This document shows, piece by piece, positions 60,101-62,180 of a stretch of DNA of 64,000 bases (position 1 is its first letter; each line of letters begins with the position of its first letter). The position numbers and the translations under genes are program-made. The notes below the pieces were generated by a model. It was not told where the DNA came from. It ran no database searches and worked only from the letters and a program-made list of their open reading frames with translations. This stretch comes from Mactromeris polynyma (Eukaryota; Mollusca; Bivalvia; Venerida; Mactridae), in assembly GCA_032209605.1 (NCBI GenBank), contig JASFXZ010000008.1, positions 6,448,001 through 6,512,000 on the forward strand. The letters run 5' to 3'.

Positions 60101-61424
60101 TGTTGATGTGCGTGTCGACTTCCTGTGGGGAGATAGAACTGCTGTACTGCATGCTGGTAGGAATCAGACAATGGGACTGAAAAATGTTGACATCTATTTA
60201 CCAACTAACCTTGCAGCTTACAGGTATAGATATCATTGTAAAATACTTCAAAACAGTTACACTATATTCATAAATGCATATACTTGACATGACATTGAAA
60301 AGGCTTTTTACACTACAGCACCAAACACACATTTTCACAGCAGTACCAAATGTTTCTGTGCAGCAATACCAAATATGTTTCTACGCCGCAGTACCTAACA
60401 CGTTTTTACGCAGCAATACCAAACATGTTTCTACGCTGCAATACCAAACATGTTTCTATGCAGCAGTACCTAACACGTATTTATGCAGCAGTACCAAACA
60501 TGTTTCTACGCAGCAGTACCAAACATGTTTCTACGCAGCAATACCAAACATGTTTCTACGCAGCAATACCAAACATGTTTCTATGCAGCAGTACCTAACA
60601 CGTATTTACGCAGCAGTACCAAACATGTTTCTACGCAGCAGTACCAAACACGTTTCTATGCAGCAGTACTAAACATGTTTCTATGCAGCAGTACTAAACA
60701 TGTTTCTACGCAGCAGTACCAAACACATTTCTACGCAACAGTACCAAACACGTTTTTTTCGCAGCAATACTAAACACGTTTTTTACGCAGCAGTACCAAA
60801 CACGTTTTTACACAGCAGTACAAAACGCGTTTTTATGCAGCAGTTCCAAATGTAGTAGGTTTGTACTGGATTTAATTTAGACTAATAATTGATCAGCACT
60901 TGTTATTGAAAACGTACAGTCTCTTACATTTTTCATTTTGTGTAAATACTTTCCTACTCTAGTAAAATTATTACTGAACAGCATAATTAATTTTTATTAT
61001 ACATACATGTGAGCAAAGTTTATTTAGAATTGTTTCAATTCAGAATACATGTACATGCATGATTGATAGAAAATGAAAAGATTTTCTCTCAATATTAACA
61101 GGTATAGTAGAATTGAAGTACCTGCTAAGGTGACTTTACGAGGAGTTTGGGCAGAAATCAATGCAACTATTGAAGGTATGGATGTGATAGCTGTAGAGAA
61201 TGAAGGAGAACTGTATTTATGGTCATACGCTAGAACTGATGGCCAAGAGGAAGGAAAAATTGTAGCTACCAATGTTTCAATTCGTGCAGGTGGAAAGTTT
61301 GAGCCTCTGACAGCTGAAAAACAAATGAATCTTGTTGTAACAAGGCTGGTTATCAATGGAAATGGTTATGTGAGAACAAATAACCTCAAACTCAATGCTA
61401 CAAATGTTACCATCGACCTTTCTG
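11824..61424 (+). CDS. giant secreted modular glycine-rich/beta-repeat protein with discoidin domain (41 exons, 3' end outside window)
   Basis: Gene model joined by hand from GT-AG sites and frame: 13,972 coding bases, about 4,657 residues, phase kept at all 40 junctions. Order: signal peptide; module M1 interrupted by an F5/8 type C domain and ending in a 668-residue beta-rich exon; M2; M3; M4; M5-M7 in one exon; M8 interrupted by a galactose-binding-like domain; M9, unfinished. Complete modules without inserts are 401-461 residues, M4 and M6 exactly 423. Each module runs GAGHGGxGG, PYGDxYxP, GGGRIW, GGGSGGSI, GGAGGRIA, LIIDNNG, RTWILP, ELQIYGNAHLAVLP, MIGDRTG, GGYLGLAP, NITIDAGG. Many N-x-S/T sequons and the signal peptide indicate an extracellular location. 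I know no named metazoan family. Adhesion or matrix roles are inference from the discoidin domain. Most introns between glycine-rich blocks are phase 1. Confidence 0.85.
14404..14551. repeat. foldback with imperfect inverted arms
   Basis: TGAAACTGTTACCATGGCAAC at the left is matched in reverse complement by GGTTGCTATGGCTAACAGTT at about 14528-14548, with A/T-rich sequence between. It is probably a small MITE-like element or a hairpin repeat. Confidence 0.4.
16973..17187. mobile_element. MITE-like element, copy related to 35200-35362
   Basis: Ends are inverted (ATATACTCACGCACAA at the left; CGTGAGTATAT at the right). The interior shares TACTTTTGAAACA and AAAAGTCAGTCAATGAAAAT TTAGAAATTCC-type blocks with the element in intron 13. 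Two copies with matching ends and interior support a small inverted-repeat element family. Confidence 0.5.
18882..19634. repeat. composite dispersed repeat with internal duplication
   Basis: TTTAAAGACGTATTCGGGAG at about 18881 recurs as TTAAAGACGTATAAGGGAG near 18960. A block containing AAGCAAGGTGACCTATTATT followed by TTTATTTCATATTTT (19330-19436) recurs as GAGCAAGGTGACCTATCATT (19500-19610). The right edge, TAGGATACGCCTTTAA, is a rough inverted copy of the left edge TTAAAGACGTAT, so this may be one transposon-like unit. Class uncertain. Confidence 0.4.
19821..20219 (+). CDS. exon 2: M1 glycine-rich half
   Basis: Acceptor ACACAG, donor GTATGT, phase 1-1, 133 codons. Reads GGHGGRGGSPANS, GGYGGGAILLN, GGGGSGGSVFIDTDAIYGSG, GGGGGGRITLKHR and VFADGGLGG. 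This is the full glycine-rich half of a module in one exon, whereas M2, M3 and M9 split it over several. The matching antisense proline-rich frame is a shadow. Confidence 0.93.
20455..20735 (-). mobile_element. tRNA-derived SINE, antisense
   Basis: On the minus strand the tRNA-like head reads TACCTCAGTGATTAACGC (box A region, about 20706-20724) and, 35-40 bases further, GGTTCGATCCC (box B, 20667-20677). Body sequence then continues toward 20455. Both pol III promoter boxes are recognisable. The body family was not identified. Confidence 0.65.
20868..21920 (+). repeat. 55-bp minisatellite derived from a tRNA-like SINE head, about 19 copies
   Basis: Unit TCAGGTGATAGAGCGCTCGA-TTGCCAGTCTGAATATTGTA-GGTGTGAACACGGGT, 55 bases. 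The first copy is preceded by GTCCGGTTAGC, giving GGTTAGCTCAGGTGATAGAG, a tRNA box A. Each unit ends in CACGGGTTC, the start of a box B (GGTTCGA). The array thus looks like tandem amplification of the interval between box A and box B of a SINE head. Main variants are AGCGCT/AGTACT, CGATTG/CGACTG and ATATTG/ATAGTG. Confidence 0.9.
22666..22922 (+). CDS. exon 3: F5/8 type C (discoidin) domain, N-terminal part
   Basis: Acceptor TATAG, donor GTACGC, phases 1 to 0. Reads MTASSNQPYYAASSYGYISQ, SWRPSSNPNSYLEMTLDASY, then YYVKTYTVKYFNSSSGSW. This is the classic discoidin order (SS....YxxxxA W.P..N....L.vDl....V..I.T.G......Y...Y.v.YS.....W). The domain usually binds glycans or phospholipids on cell surfaces. 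The usual first cysteine is absent here. Confidence 0.92.
22923..25379 (+). other. intron 3
   Basis: Contains a direct duplication at 23168-23328 and a small CCGAAATCC hairpin-rich patch at about 23420-23460. A 91-codon frame at 23926-24201 is not supported as a gene. Nothing else recognised. Confidence 0.6.
23168..23328. repeat. direct duplication, period about 88-89 bases
   Basis: TTTTTCGGCGCAGCCATACT followed by AACATGGTCTTGC and TTTGCATATCAGTGTTGTGT is repeated after about 89 bases with a few differences and a short deletion (ATGTA lost in the second copy). Confidence 0.7.
25380..25545 (+). CDS. exon 4: discoidin domain, C-terminal part
   Basis: Acceptor CTTTTCAG, donor GTATTA, phases 0 to 1. 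Reads FTGNTDGSSTVRNSLPFPL then ATKVRLYPKTWSGGIELSFK and VYGY. The RxYPxxWxxxIxLxxxVYGY end is diagnostic of F5/8 type C domains. Confidence 0.93.
25546..26235 (+). other. intron 4
   Basis: 690 bases, nothing recognised. The 98-codon frame at 25643-25939 has no domain, no splice support and intron-like composition. Confidence 0.6.
26236..26280 (+). CDS. exon 5: 45-base microexon closing the discoidin cassette
   Basis: TTTCAG acceptor and GTAAAC donor bound 15 codons in phase 1-1: DTSAATSGICTAPSK. It supplies a cysteine just after the VYGY end, where discoidin domains normally have their closing cysteine. It could be skipped without breaking frame. Confidence 0.7.
26302..26562. mobile_element. 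MITE with long terminal inverted repeats, about 261 bp
   Basis: Left end GTCAGGCTTCGATCTCCCGA-AGCATCT is matched by the inverted right end GTCAGGCCCAAATCTCCCGA-AGCGTCT. The interior is full of TGAGATTT/AAATCTCA and CTCAAAT/ATTTGAG words that can pair, so the whole unit folds back. No clear target duplication seen. No coding capacity. Confidence 0.7.
27905..27993 (+). mobile_element. probable LINE 3' end
   Basis: Ends TGGGCCGATGGCCATTATCA followed by CAAATAAACTTTTGAAAC. This resembles 3' termini of LINEs I know from mollusc genomes (from memory). Only the tail is recognisable. Confidence 0.35.
28050..28184 (+). CDS. exon 6: M1 resumes after the discoidin insert
   Basis: CCTTACAG acceptor, GTAAAC donor, phase 1-1, 45 codons. 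Reads AGSGGPGTIHYWHKDTSSTL then VVNNYGKPPY. This corresponds to the GGAGTxxxYxxxxxxxTLIIDNNG block of other modules, showing that exons 3-5 were inserted between the GGRI block and this block. Confidence 0.9.
28185..28655 (+). other. intron 6
   Basis: 471 bases, nothing recognised. Confidence 0.6.
28656..30659 (+). CDS. exon 7: 668-residue beta-rich region of M1
   Basis: TTTACAG acceptor, GTAAAT donor, phase 1-1, 2,004 bases without an intron. The protein is a long series of short strand-turn repeats (for example VEISSTMYVYGAFNVRPNQT, FIINGEFKAGKINN, YRYVHVNGTLQAGSLIINH) with many N-x-S/T sites and few cysteines, as in right-handed beta-solenoid or similar stacked-strand folds. It replaces the roughly 230-residue second half of other modules and is about three times longer. 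There are no catalytic motifs. It closes with VSEGGYLHDTGPG. Confidence 0.92.
30660..31018 (+). other. intron 7
   Basis: 359 bases, nothing recognised. Confidence 0.6.
31019..31278 (+). CDS. exon 8: M2 start, glycine-rich
   Basis: TCTACAG acceptor, GTATGG donor, phases 1 to 0. Reads NGASGGSHGGRGGRAYSTMK, LMPYGAIYEKHSWGSGGGSH and GGRGGGFVHIYVRTKVVIDR. This gives the canonical module opening. Confidence 0.9.
31279..31607 (+). other. intron 8
   Basis: 329 bases, nothing recognised. Confidence 0.6.
31608..31794 (+). CDS. exon 9: M2 GGGSGGG/GGGAGGR block
   Basis: GATTACAG acceptor, GTAGGC donor, phases 0 to 1. Reads SSKAGGGSGGGIYIESNDEF and YGGGGAGGRLLAQFQRGYFQ. An overlapping ATG frame at 31660-31878 is a shadow. 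Confidence 0.9.
31795..32251 (+). other. intron 9, with a small hairpin
   Basis: Holds a perfect 10-base inverted repeat, CCAGACCATG (31940-31949) and CATGGTCTGG (31961-31970), with an 11-base loop. Otherwise nothing recognised. Confidence 0.6.
32252..32355 (+). CDS. exon 10: M2 LRIDNG block
   Basis: TTTCACTAG acceptor, GTAGGT donor, phases 1 to 0. Reads GSSVSGEHGGPGISYFHGPQ then IKNLRIDNGCQQPK. This is the counterpart of LIIDNNG in other modules. Confidence 0.85.
32356..32719 (+). other. intron 10
   Basis: 364 bases, nothing recognised. Confidence 0.6.
32720..32780 (+). CDS. exon 11: short M2 linker exon
   Basis: TATTTCAG acceptor, GTAGTG donor, phases 0 to 1, 20 codons: VTEPTGSVAGFKEYEDYLDT. 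It fills the position of the DYSDL...RTWILP stretch, much diverged and shortened. It is kept because both splice sites and both phases fit. Confidence 0.7.
32781..33903 (+). other. intron 11
   Basis: 1,123 bases, AT-rich, no recognisable element or exon. Confidence 0.6.
33904..34088 (+). CDS. exon 12: M2 ELYGGAHL / GDDTGHLHIG block
   Basis: TTTACAG acceptor, non-consensus donor GTTGTT, phases 1 to 0. Reads FTHVELYGGAHLTLNGTGTK then MYGDDTGHLHIGPGHTFHL. The MIGDRTG motif appears as MYGDDTG. The weak donor makes the 3' edge slightly uncertain. Confidence 0.82.
34089..34924 (+). other. intron 12
   Basis: 836 bases, nothing recognised. Confidence 0.6.
34925..35150 (+). CDS. exon 13: M2 middle, strand-rich
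   Basis: GGTAG acceptor, GTAATA donor, phases 0 to 1. Reads VSEYKRTNVTYEVFLYETAH, MPESTLEFRQVL and WGTVDGTKTHLLVSIG. MPESTLEF corresponds to GGYLGLAPxT of other modules. Confidence 0.85.
35151..35456 (+). other. intron 13, largely a MITE
   Basis: 306 bases, over half of it the inverted-repeat element at 35200-35362. A CGGTCGGTCGGT run lies at about 35410. Confidence 0.6.
35200..35362. mobile_element. MITE-like element (163 bp), relative of 16973-17187
   Basis: Left end CATTTAAAAACGCACAAT pairs with right end ATTGTGCGTTTTAAATG, inverted. The interior shares TACTTTTGAAACA and AAAGTCAGTCAATGAAAATT blocks with the intron 1 copy. Confidence 0.6.
35457..35584 (+). CDS. exon 14: M2 strand repeat
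   Basis: ATTCCAG acceptor, GTAAGT donor, phases 1 to 0. Reads GATITLGLAGVRSNKFANLT then QDEGTLVLHTTYSDSSDVWN. Confidence 0.88.
35585..36016 (+). other. intron 14
   Basis: 432 bases, nothing recognised. Confidence 0.6.
36017..36224 (+). CDS. exon 15: end of M2 and start of M3
   Basis: TTTATAG acceptor, GTAGAT donor, phases 0 to 1. Reads GLITVEGGGQFEARNLHIDT, LGTLTLSGKGLTDGLGAG, then GGGSFGGRGGNGIKG, which opens M3. The phase 0 intron before this GGG(Q/I/H)F block recurs in M3 and M8. Confidence 0.9.
36225..37309 (+). other. intron 15
   Basis: 1,085 bases, AT-rich, nothing recognised. Confidence 0.6.
37310..37402 (+). CDS. exon 16: M3 GDIY block
   Basis: CATTACAG acceptor, GTAGAC donor, phase 1-1, 31 codons. 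Reads DGTAGDIYGSIYNTSLLFGS then GGYGATSTYGAG. This is the counterpart of PYGDIYEPxxxGSGGG. Confidence 0.85.
37403..37741 (+). other. intron 16, half of it a pogo-like MITE
   Basis: 339 bases. Contains the TA-flanked inverted-repeat element at 37553-37696. Confidence 0.6.
37553..37696. mobile_element. pogo/Tigger-like MITE, 144 bp with TA target duplications
   Basis: Ends CAGTCGCACCTCG and CGAGGTCCGACTG are inverted with one mismatch, and both flanks are TA. The subterminal TATCCGAA/TTATTCGAA words and CAGTCGxACCTCG termini match the pogo-type Tc1/mariner pattern. No coding capacity. Confidence 0.75.
37742..38055 (+). CDS. exon 17: M3 glycine-rich core
   Basis: ATTACAG acceptor, GTGCGT donor, phases 1 to 0. 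Reads LDINKILQVEGVIASDGQPG, AGGSGGAILVNTPLLEGSGS, GGGGRIAVYYKSTEFWFGDL and GGAGTVYLK. Confidence 0.92.
38056..38397 (+). other. intron 17
   Basis: 342 bases, nothing recognised. Confidence 0.6.
38398..38603 (+). CDS. exon 18: M3 LIIDNFG to HLAIHP
   Basis: TTTTCAG acceptor, GTAAGT donor, phases 0 to 2. Reads NESLIIDNFGLVHSQLEISD, SEGGRTWIADSELSQMDTIK and VRNAHLAIHPDLDS. RTWIAD matches RTWILP. Confidence 0.92.
38604..39323 (+). other. intron 18
   Basis: 720 bases, nothing recognised. Confidence 0.6.
39324..39515 (+). CDS. exon 19: M3 GDSTG block
   Basis: ATTCACAG acceptor, GTAAAT donor, phases 2 to 2. Reads FRFIGDSTGVIHVGPGQRVI then LVNVYVYEGGTLVFPPDFIC, which aligns with MIGDRTGxxHVGN...GGYLGLAP. 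Confidence 0.92.
39516..39935 (+). other. intron 19, with 39-bp triplication
   Basis: Contains three copies of AAACATAATATCAAACAAAC-ATAGATCACAATGTTGCAC (39673-39789). Nothing else seen. Confidence 0.65.
39673..39789. repeat. 39-bp direct repeat, three copies
   Basis: Copies begin at 39673, 39712 and 39751. The first two are identical and the third has two substitutions. Confidence 0.9.
39936..40131 (+). CDS. exon 20: M3 strand repeat
   Basis: TTTTAG acceptor, GTATAT donor, phases 2 to 0. Reads WGTIGVHNVTVGEGCSLYLG and LGTFDFEELIVSAGGEVTAT. Confidence 0.92.
40132..41362 (+). other. intron 20
   Basis: 1,231 bases, AT-rich, nothing recognised. Confidence 0.6.
41363..41525 (+). CDS. exon 21: M3 end
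   Basis: TATTTTAG acceptor, GTAAGT donor, phases 0 to 1. Reads GNNIRVMGGGIIHANDVNIE, VDDLGEIIGDLHQ and GASGNSGSG. Confidence 0.9.
41526..42306 (+). other. intron 21
   Basis: 781 bases, nothing recognised. Confidence 0.6.
42307..42572 (+). CDS. exon 22: M4 start, glycine-rich
   Basis: CACTAAG acceptor, GTATCA donor, phases 1 to 0. Reads GAGHGGRGGGINVITGAPYG, GGQGAGIIYLNVTRELLNNG and GGGSGGSILIDVANIK. M4 is exactly 423 residues long. Confidence 0.92.
42573..43153 (+). other. intron 22, with antisense SINE fragment
   Basis: 581 bases, with a tRNA-like SINE head at about 42905-43015. Confidence 0.6.
42905..43015 (-). mobile_element. tRNA-derived SINE fragment, antisense
   Basis: On the minus strand TTGTTTAGGCATCCGCC is followed by GAATGTTCGAATCCCGTTGT, giving a recognisable box B (GTTCGAATCCC, about 42960-42970) and a weak box A. 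It is a different family from the SINE in intron 2. Confidence 0.5.
43154..43352 (+). CDS. exon 23: M4 GGSGGRIA block
   Basis: TCCAAAG acceptor, GTGAGA donor, phases 0 to 1. Reads GYGEFQVIGGDGSTYSSYQG, GCGGSGGRIAMFFDSNFTFS and CDGASGTAFFYHNG. Confidence 0.92.
43353..43634 (+). other. intron 23
   Basis: 282 bases, nothing recognised. Confidence 0.6.
43635..43784 (+). CDS. exon 24: M4 LLINNIG to TWFLPHH
   Basis: TTTTTTAG acceptor, GTATGT donor, phase 1-1. Reads GHSHSTLLINNIGRGVPGNQ, KDYSDLSKDTSHTWFLPHHG. The codon split over the intron is TCA T|CA, giving serine. Confidence 0.92.
43785..44143 (+). other. intron 24
   Basis: 359 bases. The forward frames here are intron read-through. Nothing recognised. 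Confidence 0.6.
44144..44833 (+). CDS. exon 25: second half of M4 and first residues of M5
   Basis: TCTTACAG acceptor, GTACGT donor, phase 1-1, 690 bases with no introns, although the same stretch in M3 is split into four exons. Reads VQIYGNAHLAVLTDP, ENMIGDRTGAIHVGNAQVMD, GGFLGLAPDTYVQDIEI, STNITIDAGGSLNADKLGYR and GAGHGGSGGRGE. It ends 12 residues into M5. Confidence 0.94.
44834..45696 (+). other. intron 25
   Basis: 863 bases, very AT-rich. It carries a 77-bp direct duplication (45434-45587). This is the last intron before the 3.8-kb exon. Confidence 0.65.
45434..45587. repeat. 77-bp tandem duplication
   Basis: TATGTTGAAAAAAATAAAAC through GACATACATG occurs at 45434-45510 and again at 45511-45587, identical as far as I can read. 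The identity implies a recent event. Confidence 0.92.
45697..49509 (+). CDS. exon 26: giant 3,813-base exon carrying M5, M6 and M7
   Basis: ATGACAG acceptor, GTACGT donor, phase 1-1, 1,271 codons without a stop. Module starts (GAGHGG) lie at 44797 (in exon 25), 47043 and 48312. MIGDRTG/MIGDRSG lies at 46476, 47778 and 49026. M5 is 461 residues, M6 423, M7 about 410 (finished in exon 27). M5 is longer because of about 25 extra residues around GGGKIDLTLQGQVNMNDYKE just before MIGDRTG. Typical blocks: GGGRIWLNVTYTFQLDG, GGGSGGSIWLHTNRITGFG, NHTTLILDNNGNHPRD, RTWILPESG, GGYLGLAPMTLVHGVTIWL. Sequons are frequent (NVTY, NNVTF, NETM, NHTT, NITID). The antisense proline-rich frames at 46973-47314 and 48386-48664 are shadows. 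Confidence 0.96.
49510..50327 (+). other. intron 26, with dispersed repeat and hairpin insertion
   Basis: The stretch from about 49675 (TTTTTAGCTCGTCTGTTTCA-GACAGATGAGG, itself a hairpin) to about 50220 (AAAGAGACGAGTGTCACCCG-CAGGGGGTGCTC) looks like one dispersed mollusc-type repeat with related ends. Inside it lies a perfect 15-base hairpin at 50049-50080. The 62-codon frame at 50078 is not a gene. Confidence 0.55.
50038..50088. repeat. perfect hairpin flanked by 12-base direct repeats
   Basis: CAAAGACCTAAATAC (50049-50063), CA, then GTATTTAGGTCTTTG (50066-50080). The hairpin overlaps two copies of TTTGGTGTGTTC (50038-50049 and 50077-50088). Confidence 0.85.
50328..50501 (+). CDS. exon 27: M7 end and M8 start
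   Basis: GATGTAG acceptor, GTAATA donor, phase 1-1, 58 codons. Reads VGKWSILGSSGGSHGGLGGR, GGCGGYTTCRLERSMPYGDL and YNPIEHGSGGALSNGGTG. A second AG at 50336-50337 could in principle serve as acceptor, but only 50328 keeps the frame. Confidence 0.88.
50671..50718. repeat. hairpin flanked by TAATGACA direct repeats
   Basis: Arms CACGGACCTATAT (50677-50689) and ATATAGGTCCGTG (50697-50709) pair perfectly. TAATGACA occurs on both sides (50671-50678 and 50711-50718). Confidence 0.8.
50899..51079. repeat. inverted pair sharing the ACCTAAATAC arm of the intron 26 hairpin
   Basis: ACCAAATACCTAAATAC (50899-50915) and GTATTTAGGTCTTTGGT (51063-51079) pair at 16 of 17 positions over a 147-base loop. They are the same words as the compact hairpin at 50049-50080. 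Confidence 0.7.
51570..51690. repeat. imperfect short tandem repeat, GGGTCGAAATGTCTAGG type
   Basis: Five or so diverged copies of a 16-22 base word (GGGGTCGAAATGTCTAATAC, GAGTCGAGATGTCCTAGG, GGGTCGAAACGTCTTAGG, GGGGTCGAAGTGTCTAGGGG, GGGGTCTAAATGTCTAGG). Confidence 0.7.
51789..51938 (+). CDS. exon 28: M8 glycine-rich block
   Basis: TGCTTCAG acceptor, GTTAGT donor, phase 1-1, 50 codons. Reads GGGVLHMEVAHTLGVDGYIK then GASGGSGGSIIIQTHNFTG. Confidence 0.92.
52070..52286 (+). CDS. exon 29: M8 GGAGGRIA block
   Basis: GTATAG acceptor, GTAAGC donor, phases 1 to 2. Reads GSHTGHIQALGGSGDTTKGG, GAGGRIALYHSRHETIPLYR and GASGTVYVQDDERSYK. Confidence 0.93.
52287..52642 (+). other. intron 29
   Basis: 356 bases, nothing recognised. 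Confidence 0.6.
52643..52784 (+). CDS. exon 30: M8 VNNNN block leading into the inserted domain
   Basis: TTCTACAG acceptor, GTATGT donor, phases 2 to 0. Reads LLQVNNNNQEQVAEDTAIWN then GYRLDLSSDTASYSKAQSYM. LLQVNNNN stands where LIIDNNG is expected. The module then departs from the consensus. Confidence 0.88.
52785..53542 (+). other. intron 30
   Basis: 758 bases, nothing recognised. Confidence 0.6.
53543..53773 (+). CDS. exon 31: galactose-binding-like domain, first part
   Basis: TTTTGCAG acceptor, GTACAT donor, phase 0-0, 77 codons. Reads ISVDKSIYDCYHHSCDYSNS, LHHLFDQTLRTSETDYFMAY and LKTRMFVNKIKVYPIVTHST. The LfDg...t...........l.i.L.....v..I.vy pattern is that of discoidin-like galactose-binding folds, but it lacks the F5/8 signature. 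Assignment is tentative. Confidence 0.85.
53774..54470 (+). other. intron 31
   Basis: 697 bases. A CAAGATGGCCGACATGTGGC motif at about 54226 belongs to a common mollusc-type dispersed repeat (from memory). Boundaries not defined. Confidence 0.5.
54471..54676 (+). CDS. exon 32: galactose-binding-like domain, second part
   Basis: ATTTCCAG acceptor, GTAAAA donor, phases 0 to 2. Reads IVGTVLGGNTFDVTSNYVLP, VDLPVGRDAVTKLEFQLVGS and MSEIEIFVEQSPEEW. SEIEIF is the typical last strand of fucolectin/discoidin-like sandwiches. Confidence 0.88.
54677..55165 (+). other. intron 32, with 61-bp repeats
   Basis: 489 bases, about 200 of them the triplicated 61-base repeat. Confidence 0.65.
54724..54925 (+). 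repeat. 61-bp direct repeat, three copies plus a partial fourth
   Basis: Copies begin at 54724, 54785 and 54846, with a partial at 54906. Each full copy holds a pyrimidine tract plus CAG (TTTTTTTCAG) that mimics a splice acceptor. Confidence 0.9.
55166..55341 (+). CDS. exon 33: M8 resumes, TWIF to GDKTG
   Basis: TTTCAG acceptor, GTAAGT donor, phases 2 to 1. Reads RYKHIGLSGASTWIFADNNE, DEIQIKGHAHLAVMPKNS and KKVTGDKTG. These are the RTWILP, ELQIYGNAHLAVLP and MIGDRTG equivalents. Confidence 0.93.
55572..55720 (+). CDS. exon 34: M8 LHIG block
   Basis: CATTTTAG acceptor, GTACAT donor, phases 1 to 0. Reads GYLHIGYNQNLRINKTAYDV then FSAHVYEKGHISYPPRTFFF. Confidence 0.92.
55721..56299 (+). other. 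intron 34
   Basis: 579 bases, nothing recognised. Confidence 0.6.
56300..56491 (+). CDS. exon 35: M8 strand repeats
   Basis: CACTGTAG acceptor, GTAAGT donor, phase 0-0, 64 codons. Reads VSGIEDLYVFKQGVVSIDKN, LKTLHVQEAGTFELKSFTSM and KFTIDATNIS. Confidence 0.92.
56492..57363 (+). other. intron 35
   Basis: 872 bases. At about 56604 TACAGTGGACTCTTGTTGGT-TGGAACTCGG resembles one end of a pogo-type MITE. The matching end was not found. Nothing else seen. Confidence 0.5.
57364..57511 (+). CDS. exon 36: M8 GGGHF block
   Basis: TTGTTAG acceptor, GTAAGT donor, phases 0 to 1. Reads IYGGGHFKVNAGLKMTVHHL then YSGGRLDLSGAGYQPDT. The phase 0 intron before the GGGxF block matches M2 and M3. Confidence 0.92.
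57700..57840 (+). CDS. exon 37: M9 start
   Basis: CTGGTAG acceptor, GTAAAC donor, phase 1-1, 47 codons. Reads GSTSGGSGGGHGGNGGRGSA, YDSLYGPIIAGSAGGYGKYY. Confidence 0.92.
57841..58684 (+). other. intron 37
   Basis: 844 bases, nothing recognised. Forward frames here have no domain content. Confidence 0.6.
58685..58849 (+). CDS. exon 38: M9 GGGYLTV block
   Basis: TCTCCTAG acceptor, GTAGGA donor, phase 1-1, 55 codons. Reads GDLYFGDKEYGNEVIYKTLG, GGGYLTVNSRHVDIDGLVAA. The open frame running to 58908 is intron read-through. Confidence 0.92.
59043..59228 (+). CDS. exon 39: M9 GGAGGSVW / GGGSGGRI block
   Basis: CTCTACAG acceptor, GTAATG donor, phase 1-1, 62 codons. Reads GGGAGGSVWIVCEEIVGHGT, GGGGSGGRISVQCDNVNKFN. 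Confidence 0.93.
59229..59805 (+). other. intron 39
   Basis: 577 bases, nothing recognised. Confidence 0.6.
59806..60223 (+). CDS. exon 40: M9 LIIDNNG to GDRTAVLHAG
   Basis: TTTCTAG acceptor, GTATAG donor, phases 1 to 2. Reads SGAAGTSYLESAYPNGTLIV, KLIIDNNGNAYPHAADYNNG, GGVTWIKHGHPTYHFKELDV, GNAHVAILSD and LWGDRTAVLHAGRNQTMGLK. Confidence 0.94.
60224..61101 (+). other. intron 40, mostly a 25-bp minisatellite
   Basis: 878 bases, more than half of it the array at 60337-60850. The rest is featureless and AT-rich. Confidence 0.7.
60337..60850 (+). repeat. 25-bp minisatellite, about 20 copies
   Basis: Unit close to ACGCAGCAGTACCAAACATG-TTTCT. Variants are CAGTACC/CAATACC, CAAACATG/CTAACACG and TTTCT/TTTTT. 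The period is not divisible by three, so 82-132 codon frames arise in all three forward frames. None is a gene. Confidence 0.95.
61102..61424 (+). CDS. exon 41: M9 strand repeats (last exon placed)
   Basis: ATTAACAG acceptor, GTAAGT donor, phases 2 to 1. Reads YSRIEVPAKVTLRGVWAEIN, GKIVATNVSIRAGGKFEPLT, LVINGNGYVRTNNLKLNATN and VTIDLSG. The M9 end block (GxxLxADxLGY or equivalent) and any further modules, membrane anchor and stop codon lie beyond. No exon could be placed in 61425-64000. Confidence 0.92.
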
Positions 61425-62180
61425 GTAAGTAGTGGTATTCCATGAAAGTCCAGATGCCAGAGGGGGTAACCTAACTTTGGAGTACACACAAAATGTTTTG
61501 GTACCAAAATGTTCGGGAAGATGTCCTCTCTCAGAATCTGTTGTATGACACTTTGTCACCCTTGGGCAATTTGAAATAATCCAAGATGGCCGCCAAGATG
61601 GCCGCTAAATTTGGATACTGTCAGTATATGCTAATATCTTCTTGGTTATGTTATTTTAAGGGTATAGAAATGTGCAAATTGATGTGTTTTATGTTACTAA
61701 GGTCTTTTATATGTTTAATATGCATAAATATTAAATAAAAATCTAAGATGGCTGCCAAAATGGCTGCCGTAATATAAAAAACCCTAAAACAGCACTTTAT
61801 GCCTTGTTATATCAACTCATTAGTACTTGTTTATACCCTAAATCATACTGATTGGTACGATTTAAGTTATTGTTCGATTTTAGAACTCTAATATATTGAT
61901 AGACTTGTTCTTAATTCCAAAATGGCCGACAAAATGGCCGCCAAATTATACAAACTCATATGTTTCGCTGTTTTAATGCATTAATAAACGAAACAATTGT
62001 ATTTTATTTGCATGTACATTAAATGTAAACTTATAGCGTCTCTTATTAACTTTCTTTCGACTCTTATTTGTTGTGCAAGTGTATACTCATAGCTTATATA
62101 TCATTTAAAGATAGCATAACATAATGAAGTTGTTTATTTTTTTAAACAATGCATATAATTATTGACTAGATTTGCATATA
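61425..62180. other. intron sequence with AAGATGGCCGCC-type repeats
   Basis: Repeated CAAGATGGCCGCCAAGATGG, AAGATGGCTGCCAAAATGGC and AAAATGGCCGACAAAATGGC words at about 61581, 61746 and 61918. They may be flanking non-coding parts of the element that carries the antisense ORF next to it (inference). Confidence 0.5.

Noticed and set aside
60274..60773. Three overlapping forward frames of 82-132 codons
   Set aside because: Translations of the 25-bp minisatellite inside intron 40.
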